A stretch of 8,643 bases of DNA. Origin: Bacillota bacterium (GTDB taxonomy: Bacteria; Bacillota; Clostridia; Lachnospirales; CAG-274). Below are positions 1-6,100 of this stretch, piece after piece. The DNA lies in NCBI GenBank assembly GCA_017627115.1, contig JAGAHK010000196.1:1-8643 (forward strand), written 5' to 3'. The notes beneath the pieces are model-generated. The model saw only the letters and a list, made by a program, of their open reading frames with translations. It ran no database searches and was not told the origin of the DNA. The position numbers and the translations under genes are program-made. The stretch's first letter is position 1, and every line of letters starts with the position of its first letter.

Positions 1-57
1 AAAGAGGGCGTGGAGATACCGTTCCCGCAGGTAGTAGTCAGCAGGAAAGAGAGCTAA
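1..57 (+). CDS. C-terminal fragment of MscS-family mechanosensitive channel
   Basis: The window opens inside a reading frame that ends at TAA 55-57. The 18 visible residues contain GVEIPFPQVVV, which matches the conserved end of the cytoplasmic C-terminal domain of MscS small-conductance mechanosensitive channels (typically G-I-E-I-P-F-P-Q followed by a short beta strand). These membrane channels open on hypo-osmotic shock. Only the tail is present, so subfamily and length cannot be judged. In Firmicutes an MscS-type gene is often followed by a DUF951 gene, as here, which supports the call despite the short fragment. Confidence 0.8.
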   Translation, partial: KEGVEIPFPQVVVSRKES

Positions 58-88
58 GGAAACGCTGATTACGTAAATCGGCATTTCC
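58..88 (+). other. Intergenic mRNA hairpin between mscS-like gene and DUF951 gene
   Basis: The hairpin starts right after the upstream stop codon. GGAAA (58-62) pairs with TTTCC (84-88), GC with GC and GATT (67-70) with AATC (76-79), around the loop ACGTA, with one C/A mismatch and one G-T wobble. No T-run follows, so it is not an intrinsic terminator. It could be a processing or stability element within the operon mRNA. Confidence 0.45.
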
Positions 89-109
89 CCGAAAACAGGA
101 GTATAAAAA

Positions 110-292
110 ATGGAGCTTAACATAGGCGATATTGTAAAAACAAAAAAGAAACATCCCTGCGGCAGCGACGAATGGCAGATACTGCGTGTCGGTGCGGATA
201 TACGCATAAAATGCGCAGGCTGCGGACATATGGTCATGCTGCCGAGGGCAAAATTTGAAAAAAGTATAAAAAGCATAAAAGACAGGGACTGA
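110..292 (+). CDS. DUF951 family small protein
   Basis: This is a 60-residue protein of the DUF951 family, which is widespread in Firmicutes and has no firmly established function. The family signature is clear: an N-terminal GDIV, then HPCGS, then RVGADIRIKC, then CAGCG and VMLPR, followed by a basic tail. Cys17, Cys35 and Cys38 (with His15 nearby) look like a small metal-binding, SH3-like knuckle; zinc binding is an inference. The ATG at 110 is preceded by AGGAG (97-101) at 8-nt spacing. The length is normal for the family. It lies between the MscS tail and an ACT-domain gene, ending 5 nt before the latter's start, so the three are probably co-transcribed. Confidence 0.9.
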   Translation: MELNIGDIVKTKKKHPCGSDEWQILRVGADIRIKCAGCGHMVMLPRAKFEKSIKSIKDRD

Positions 293-297
293 TAAAA

Positions 298-666
298 ATG
301 AAGCTAAAAGTTATTGACGGGGATTTTTCGGTATGCAAGGTCACATCATATGAAAAAGTCGATATGAGCGCCGAATTCTGTTTTACGGGCAAAACGGACG
401 AGGAACTTTCGCTTGTCTGTCTTACCGAAAACACCCCCGACAACACCGTTGAACGAGATGACGGGTGGAAAGGCCTTCGCATAGAGGGCGTGCTGGATTT
501 TTCGCTTATAGGCATTTTATCGAAAATATCGGCTGTGCTTGCGGAAAACAAAATAGGCATTTTTGCTGTTTCCACCTACAACACGGATTATATATTCACA
601 AAAGCCGATAAATTCGGAAAAGCGTTGACAGCACTTGAAGAAAAGGGATATGAAATAAGCCGATAA
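298..666 (+). CDS. ACT-domain protein (COG3603-like, double ACT)
   Basis: This 122-residue soluble protein resembles the short COG3603 ACT-domain proteins of bacteria, predicted amino-acid-sensing regulators related to the ACT domains of aspartate kinase. The N-terminal half (about 1-60) would form one ACT-like fold. The C-terminal half (about 61-120) contains the more recognisable ACT pattern: a strand (GLRIEGVLDF), then SLIGILSKISAVLAENKIGI, where the ligand-binding loop precedes the helix, then the strand AVSTYNTDYIF. No catalytic domain is present, so it probably acts as a ligand-binding regulator; the ligand is unknown. The start ATG lies 5 nt after the DUF951 stop, and the weak AGGGA (284-288) preceding that stop suggests translational coupling. 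Confidence 0.82.
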   Translation: MKLKVIDGDFSVCKVTSYEKVDMSAEFCFTGKTDEELSLVCLTENTPDNTVERDDGWKGLRIEGVLDFSLIGILSKISAVLAENKIGIFAVSTYNTDYIFTKADKFGKALTALEEKGYEISR

Positions 667-737
667 CCTAACGGCGGCAGGAAACAGTCTCTTTTTTACG
701 GCAATGCCGCACCTTTCCATTTCGGTCAAACTGTCTT

Positions 738-781
738 CGGATTTTTATTTGACTATTCGTTTTGAAATGTCCGTTTTTTTT
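738..781 (+). terminator. Candidate weak intrinsic terminator of the upstream operon
   Basis: CGGA (738-741) pairs with TCCG (770-773), and the stem extends inward through a wobble and three A-T pairs after one mismatch. It is directly followed by eight T residues (774-781). The loop is large (about 18 nt) and a competing GTCAAA/TTTGAC stem (725-730/748-753) exists, so strength is doubtful. The position, about 70 bp after the ACT gene and just before a new promoter, is right for ending the upstream operon. Confidence 0.45.
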
Positions 782-789
782 GCCGCAAA
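779..789. promoter_or_regulatory. Dyad operator-like site TTTGCCGCAAA, copy 1
   Basis: This is a perfect odd palindrome, TTTGC-C-GCAAA, ending 13 bp upstream of the -35 element at 803. An identical dyad with a different centre base lies at 1021-1031. Placement just upstream of a promoter is typical of an activator or auxiliary operator site. The cognate protein is unknown; the WYL regulator encoded downstream is one candidate. Confidence 0.45.
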
Positions 790-802
790 TCCAAAAAAAT
801 TC

Positions 803-831
803 TTGAAAAAAGTGCAAATATATGATATAAT
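803..831 (+). promoter_or_regulatory. Strong sigma-A-type promoter with extended -10
   Basis: The -35 box TTGAAA (803-808) is separated by exactly 17 bp from the perfect -10 box TATAAT (826-831). The -10 is preceded by TG one base upstream (823-824), an extended -10 motif. The predicted transcription start is near 838. It is the only convincing promoter in the 667-1045 gap and would drive the short leader transcript and, by read-through, the HD-GYP/hybrid sensor operon. Confidence 0.85.
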
Positions 832-896
832 TAAAAAAATACAAAAACCTGAGTAATAATCAAGATCGGAGATCATTAATAAAAATCAATAAAAAA

Positions 897-931
897 GGAG
901 TGACAAGTCTATGGCGTTATGTTGTCATTCT
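897..931 (+). promoter_or_regulatory. Hairpin sequestering the ribosome binding site of the 24-codon ORF
   Basis: GGAGTGACAA (897-906) pairs with TTGTCATTCT (922-931) over ten consecutive base pairs, two of them G-U, around a 15-nt loop. The GGAG half of the Shine-Dalgarno sequence AAAAAAGGAG lies in the stem and the ATG at 911 lies in the loop. Translation initiation of the small ORF could thus be blocked until the stem is opened. Alternatively the stem is a structural part of a non-coding leader RNA. Confidence 0.5.
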
Positions 932-985
932 GTCGGCAGTTACTTTTTTAAGATAAATAAAAAAATTTTTAAAGCATACTTTTAG
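911..985 (+). CDS. Putative 24-residue peptide (leader peptide or signal candidate)
   Basis: The ATG at 911 follows AAAGGAG (894-900) at 10-nt spacing, and the frame runs to TAG 983-985. The peptide begins MALCCHSVGSYF and ends in a basic and aromatic half rich in Lys, Phe and Ile. I do not recognise a family. It has its own strong promoter, and its last codons and stop lie inside the 5' arm of the terminator hairpin, which is the geometry expected of an attenuation leader peptide. It has neither a convincing transmembrane stretch nor a signal peptide. Adjacent Cys4-Cys5-His6 could bind metal or be a stalling cluster; both are guesses. The second half is encoded by A/T-rich DNA, so chance coding is possible. 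Confidence 0.4.
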   Translation: MALCCHSVGSYFFKINKKIFKAYF

Positions 986-1015
986 GGATAACTATGCCCT
1001 TAAGTATGCTTTTTT
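970..1015 (+). terminator. Strong intrinsic terminator in the leader of the HD-GYP operon
   Basis: AAAGCATACTT (971-981) pairs with AAGTATGCTTT, and the stem continues inward to AGGG/CCCT (984-987/997-1000) past a one-base bulge. The loop is about nine nt and a T-run covers 1010-1015. It lies downstream of the 826-831 promoter and only about 30 bp upstream of the HD-GYP start, with no obvious promoter between. It would therefore stop most transcripts before the operon unless read-through is regulated. Confidence 0.88.
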
Positions 1016-1020
1016 ATATA

Positions 1021-1031
1021 TTTGCGGCAAA
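1021..1031. promoter_or_regulatory. Dyad operator-like site TTTGCGGCAAA, copy 2
   Basis: This second TTTGC-N-GCAAA palindrome sits immediately after the terminator T-run and directly abuts the Shine-Dalgarno region (GGGAGAG, 1032-1038) of the HD-GYP gene. Including one flanking base, it is an exact 12-bp inverted copy of the site at 779-790. The two centres are 242 bp apart, about 23 helical turns. A roadblock or DNA-looping operator, or an RNA stem that hides the ribosome binding site, are both possible. Confidence 0.45.
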
Positions 1032-1045
1032 GGGAGAGATGAGGA

Positions 1046-3184
1046 TTGAGAAATATATTAAAAACCGGATACAGCAACGCATTTCAGCTTGCAAGACCCG
1101 TGATGATAAGCATACTGTTCAACATCATAATGGCCACCGTAACAGGCATATTCGGGCTGCCTATATATTTTGATACGGCAGGCACTATCTGCGTATCCAT
1201 GCTGGGCGGCTTTTTCCCGGGCATTTTGACAGCGGTCGTTACAAATATCATATGCTCGTTTTTTGACAGCAGCGCAATGTATTTTACCTTTATCAATGCG
1301 CTTGCCGCCATGTTCACGGTATGGTATGCACGCAAGTACAAATTTGACAATATCCTTTCGGTTTTTATTTTTATGCTGATAATAGGCATATTCAGCGGTG
1401 TGTGCAGTTCATTTGTGCAGTGGGGTCTGTTCGGAGGACCCGTCAATTCAAGCATGAAAGATATAATGGAAGCGGCAGAGAGCGGAAAGATCAGGTTTTT
1501 GTTCTTCCTGCTTATAAACATCGTGCTTTCGATATTTGACAAAAGCGTGTGCACAGCCATAGCGCTTGCAGTAGTCAGATTTATCCCCGCAAAAGACCGC
1601 ATAGCCATAAGAAACAGTATGTGGAAGCAGCGTCCGCTTACGGCAGCCGAGGCAAACTCCATGAGCAGGCGCGACGAATACGCAGGAAATTCGCTGCGGA
1701 CAAGGATAATGCTTGTGCTTATAGGCGTTTCCGCCGCACTTGTTCTTGTTATGGGCTGGGTAATGTTCGGCTTCTATTCCGAAAACATAAAAAACGAAAA
1801 GACAATAGCGGCAGCAAATGCCGCGAAATTTGCCGCCGAAATAACCGACGGCGACAAAGTGGCTGATTATCTGGTACAGAAACAGGAAGATCCGCAATAT
1901 CAGCAGACAGAGCAAATGCTCGGCAAAATAGTCGAAAACACCGCGGAGCTGGACGAACTGTATGTGATAATGGCAAACGAAAGAGGTATTACATACGTAT
2001 TTGACTTATCCTCCGACCCCCATGCGACGATCCACGCAGCAGGCAAATTTGTGCCCGCAGACGAAGTATCATACAGCCGTGCGCTGCTTGAGGACAGCGC
2101 ACCCGAGCCGATGTTGACCGAAAACCGCGGCGTCAGGGCAATGACTGCATTCTGCCCCGTTTATGACAGCACGGGAAAGCTTGTGTGCTATTCGGGCGCA
2201 AATGTATCATTTGCGGATGTAGATCATTACATGGGCAAGCTGCTTTTCAGAATTATTCTGGTTATTGCAGGCTTCCTTATACTGATAGTTTCATATGCGA
2301 TATGGACAACAAACAAATATATAGTATTCCCGATAAACAGCATGGCAGCTTGTGTTGACGGGCTTATCCGCGGCGGTGACGAGCAGGAGAACCTTGACGA
2401 GAACGTGCGCAGGATAGAAGCGCTTGAGATACACACCGACGACGAGGTGGAAAAACTGTATCAGGCAATTTGCAGAATGACGGCAAATCAGGCGGAACAG
2501 ATGCGCGATATAAGGTATTTCACCGATTCGACCGCAAAAATGCAGGACGGCCTTATCATAACCATGGCAAACATGGTAGAAAACCGCGACTCCGATACGG
2601 GCGCACATATTCAAAAGACTGCGGACTATGTAAGGATAATCGTGGAGGGTCTGAAGAAAAAGGGCTACTATGCCGACAAGATAGACACAAAATATATGTC
2701 GGATGTGGTAAGATCCGCACCTTTGCACGATGTGGGCAAGATAAACATATCCGATACCATCCTCAACAAGCCCGGCAAGCTTACCGATGAAGAGTACGAG
2801 ATAATGAAGACCCATACAACGGCAGGCAAGCAGATAATTGAAAATGCAATAAATATGGTACAGGGCGAAAACTACCTTAAAGAAGCAAGGAATATGGCGG
2901 CATACCACCACGAGCGCTGGGACGGCAAGGGCTATCCCGAAAAACTCAAAGGCGAAGTTATACCCCTTTCGGCGCGTATAATGGCTGTGGCTGATGTTTT
3001 TGATGCGCTCACATCACCGCGCGTTTACAAGCCCGCTTTTCCGCTTGAAAAGGCACTCAACATTTTACGCGAGGGATCGGGCACGCAGTTTGACCCCAAA
3101 TGTATAGAGGTATTTATGGAGTCGCTCCCCGAAGTGAAAAAGGTATTCAGAAAATACAATCAGGACACATTACAGGATAAATAG
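1046..3184 (+). CDS. Membrane HD-GYP c-di-GMP phosphodiesterase with ECF-S-like N-terminus
   Basis: This 712-residue sensor enzyme is predicted to hydrolyse cyclic di-GMP. Residues about 17-180 form roughly six hydrophobic segments with an ECF-transporter-S-like pattern (LPIYFDTAGTI, then GGFFPGILTAVVTNII). A TM at about 219-243 leads to an extracytoplasmic Cache/PAS-like domain (about 244-398). A second TM (about 400-420) and a HAMP-like linker (to about 480) follow. The C-terminal HD-GYP domain (about 500-705) has all key motifs: DTGAH (517-521), HDVGK (561-565), H590, HHERWDGKGYP (621-631, GYP at 629-631), and VADVFDAL with D650 and D653. The metal ligands appear complete, so activity is expected. 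The start is TTG, the first start after an in-frame TGA (1040-1042), with AGGGAG (1031-1036) 9 nt upstream. The stop overlaps the AGGAGG of the next gene, indicating one operon. No GGDEF domain is present. Confidence 0.93.
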   Translation: MRNILKTGYSNAFQLARPVMISILFNIIMATVTGIFGLPIYFDTAGTICVSMLGGFFPGILTAVVTNIICSFFDSSAMYFTFINALAAMFTVWYARKYKFDNILSVFIFMLIIGIFSGVCSSFVQWGLFGGPVNSSMKDIMEAAESGKIRFLFFLLINIVLSIFDKSVCTAIALAVVRFIPAKDRIAIRNSMWKQRPLTAAEANSMSRRDEYAGNSLRTRIMLVLIGVSAALVLVMGWVMFGFYSENIKNEKTIAAANAAKFAAEITDGDKVADYLVQKQEDPQYQQTEQMLGKIVENTAELDELYVIMANERGITYVFDLSSDPHATIHAAGKFVPADEVSYSRALLEDSAPEPMLTENRGVRAMTAFCPVYDSTGKLVCYSGANVSFADVDHYMGKLLFRIILVIAGFLILIVSYAIWTTNKYIVFPINSMAACVDGLIRGGDEQENLDENVRRIEALEIHTDDEVEKLYQAICRMTANQAEQMRDIRYFTDSTAKMQDGLIITMANMVENRDSDTGAHIQKTADYVRIIVEGLKKKGYYADKIDTKYMSDVVRSAPLHDVGKINISDTILNKPGKLTDEEYEIMKTHTTAGKQIIENAINMVQGENYLKEARNMAAYHHERWDGKGYPEKLKGEVIPLSARIMAVADVFDALTSPRVYKPAFPLEKALNILREGSGTQFDPKCIEVFMESLPEVKKVFRKYNQDTLQDK

Positions 3185-3198
3185 GAGGCGGCAGAAAT

Positions 3199-6100
3199 AT
3201 GAAAAAAACAAAAATAAGAACCGTTTTGGCCGTTACCGCTTTAGCCTGCTTATTTTCAAGTGTTTTCGGAAATATATCCCTTGTCTTTGCGGATGACGGG
3301 GTATCGGGCGGCGGCGGTTACGCATTAAGCGGCGAAAACAAAAACATAGGCTATATGGCGCAGGTATACGATTCGGCAAACGGCCTGCCCGCATCCGAAG
3401 CAAACTATATACTCAGCGCAAGCAGCGGCTATATATGGATAGCCGCATACAGCGGCATAATACGCTATGACGGCTCATCTTTTGAAAGGCAGAATTCCGC
3501 AAACGGTCTTACCAACGGCCGCGGTCTTTTTGAGGACAGCAAAGGCAGGATATGGGTCGGCACGAACGATAACGGTGTTGTTGTTATGGACAACGAACAA
3601 ACCGTGCATTTCACATACAAGGACGGTCTGCCCTCATCCTCGATACGTACTTTTGCCGAGGATCCGAACGGCAATATATTCATAGGCACAACGGCAGGCA
3701 TAGCCTACGCCGATGCACAGCTGAATATGCACACGCTGTATGACGAAAGGCTGAGTGGCAAAAGAGTGCTTAAACTTATGGCAGACAAGGACGGACTGAT
3801 CTACGGTCAGACAACGAGCGGCGCCCTGTTTTCCATTGAGAACGCACAGGTCTCCGAATATTACGAGAACACCGACCTTGGCATAGAAAAGATCAACCCC
3901 CTGCTCATAGACCCCGATAATAATGACAAGCTTTATATAGGCACTTCATCGGGACAGATATATTACGGCAGTTTTGGTGATGACGTGTCAAAGTTAAGAA
4001 AAATATCTTCAAAACCTCTTGACAAGATACAATGGCTGGAATACGCCTGCGGCAAGGTATGGGTGGCATCGAGAAGCCTTATTGGCTACCTTGACGAAAA
4101 CAAGGAGCTGCATTTTGTGAACTTTCCCGAATTGCAGTCTTTGAACAATTCGATAGAGATGCTTACGCAGGACTATCAGGGAAACATATGGCTGGCATCG
4201 TCAACACAGGGCGTTGTAAAGATAGTTTCAAACAACTTTACGGATATATCGTCGCTTGCGGGCATAGAACATACGGCTTACAATGCGACCTGCCTGTACA
4301 ACGGCGAGCTGTATCTGGGCACAGACAACGGTCTTTGCATACTTGATAAGGATATGCACCCCGTAAAGAACGAGTTTACCGAATATATCGGCGATACACG
4401 AATAAGGTGCATTACCGCAGACCCAAACGGCGATCTGTGGCTATCCACATTCACCAACAGCCGCGGCCTTATCTGCCGCACAAAGGACGGAGAGATACTT
4501 TCCTACAACACCGAAAACGGTATGCCCAGCAACGAGATAAGGTGTGCAAGGGTAATGTCTAACGGCGATATAATAGCAGGCACAAACGGCGGTCTGGCTG
4601 TTATAAGAGATCACGAGATAATAAAGACGGTCGATGCCGACTCCGATATAAAAACAACTGTGTTCATCACCGTTGAAGAGGGCGGCGAGGGCGAGATATT
4701 CGCAGGTACGGACGGCGACGGCATTTATGTTATAACCGACAGCGAAATAAAAAAGATAGGCCGTGACGACGGTCTTACAAGTGATGTTATCGTCAGGATA
4801 ATAAAAGACCGCGAAAGAGACCTTTACTGGATAATAACGTCAAACTCCATAGAATATATGAAAGACGGCGTTATACATAACATATCCACCTTCCCTTTCA
4901 GCGACAACTATGACACCATTTTTGACGAAAACGGGAATGTATGGGTCGTATCTTCCTACGGTATCTATACGGCAAAAGTTGAGGATATGCTTGCAGACAA
5001 TGTTTCGGAATACCGTCTGTATACCGCCGAAAACGGTCTTGCAAGTGCGCCCACCTCATACGCATACAGTGCAAAGGACGAGGACGGAAATGTTTATATC
5101 CCCGGCAGAAAAGGCATAAGCCGTGTAAATATCAACGATTTCTTTGAGACCTCGCATGATATAAAACTCGGGCTTCGCTCCGTTTATTTTGCGGACGAAA
5201 AGATAATGCCCGACGAAAACGGCGTTTATACCATACCTTCGGGCAATGAGCGTATACGTATCATGCCCGCGGTATTTGACTATACCCTTTCAAACCCGAT
5301 AATGCGTATGTATCTGGAGGGCAGCAGCGACGAGGGTATCACCGTAAAAAAATCCGATATTACGGCACTTGAATACACAAACCTCAAATACGGCAGTTAT
5401 CTTCTGCATTTGCAGATACTCGACAACTCAAGCGGCGCGGTGCTCAGTGACGAAACTTTCAGTATAGTGAAAAAGCCGAGAATATTTGAACTGCTTATAG
5501 TTAAACTCATACTTATAGCCCTGCTTGCACTGCTCACGGGTCTGGGGGTATGGCGTGTGCTCACGGGTACGGTCATACGCAGGCAGTACAAAGAGATAAC
5601 GCAGTTCAGGGCAAAGGCAGAGCGTGCAAACAACGCAAGATTCAGGTTCCTTGCAAATATGTCCAACGATATACGCACGCCCATCAACACCATCATAGGC
5701 ATGAACGAGATGATACTGCGCGAAGATCACACGAACGTACCCAAGGGTTATTTTATGTCGGTGATAAATTATGCGGCAGACATAAAAAACGCCTCGGAGA
5801 TGCTGCTTGAATTCGTAGACGAGCTTCTTGATATGGCGAGGATAGAATCGGGCGATATGACCCTTGCGCGCCAGGAATACGATACGGTGGAATTCCTGCG
5901 CTCCATTGTCAATATAATACACGCACGCAGCGCGGAAAAGAACATAATGTTCAATGTCGATATAGACGAAACTCTGCCCTCTGTTCTCCGCGGTGACGAG
6001 GGAAAAATAAAGCAGATAATAATGAACCTGCTTTCAAATGCCGTAAAATACACCGACATCGGCGAGATAACATTCAAAGTAGCCGTGGACTCCGCCTCGG

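Larger units (their letters stand above)
838..1015 (+). ncRNA. Structured leader or short transcript upstream of the HD-GYP operon
   Basis: The interval between the predicted start near 838 and the terminator T-run is about 178 nt with three predicted hairpins. The first pairs TAATAATC (854-861) with GATCATTA (871-878), with one mismatch. The second pairs 897-906 with 922-931. The third is the terminator stem at 970-1012. It could be an attenuator leader, a riboswitch-like element of unknown class, or simply the mRNA of a 24-codon peptide. I do not recognise GEMM-I, c-di-GMP-II, 6S RNA or other familiar consensus elements in it. Confidence 0.5.

Noticed and set aside
838..1015. Known c-di-GMP riboswitch (GEMM-I or c-di-GMP-II) or 6S RNA
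   Set aside because: The conserved GEMM core and its tetraloop/receptor elements are not visible, and the structure is three separate hairpins, not the long bulged rod of 6S RNA.
1039..1173. 44-codon ORF from ATG 1039 overlapping the start of the HD-GYP gene
   Set aside because: The GGGAG is only 2 nt from this ATG, the product (His/Arg-rich) has no coding character, and the overlapping TTG frame encodes clear membrane and HD-GYP domains.
1448..1915. Long minus-strand frames opposite the HD-GYP gene (also 2291-2911 and 5428-5922)
   Set aside because: They are antisense shadows of strongly supported plus-strand domains and have Cys/His/Tyr-rich, family-less translations.
3199..3300. Lipoprotein signal (ALAC at residues 14-17) in the hybrid sensor
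   Set aside because: The Cys is inside the hydrophobic core with Ala at -3 and more hydrophobic sequence after it; a standard signal peptide ending VFA near residue 31 fits better.
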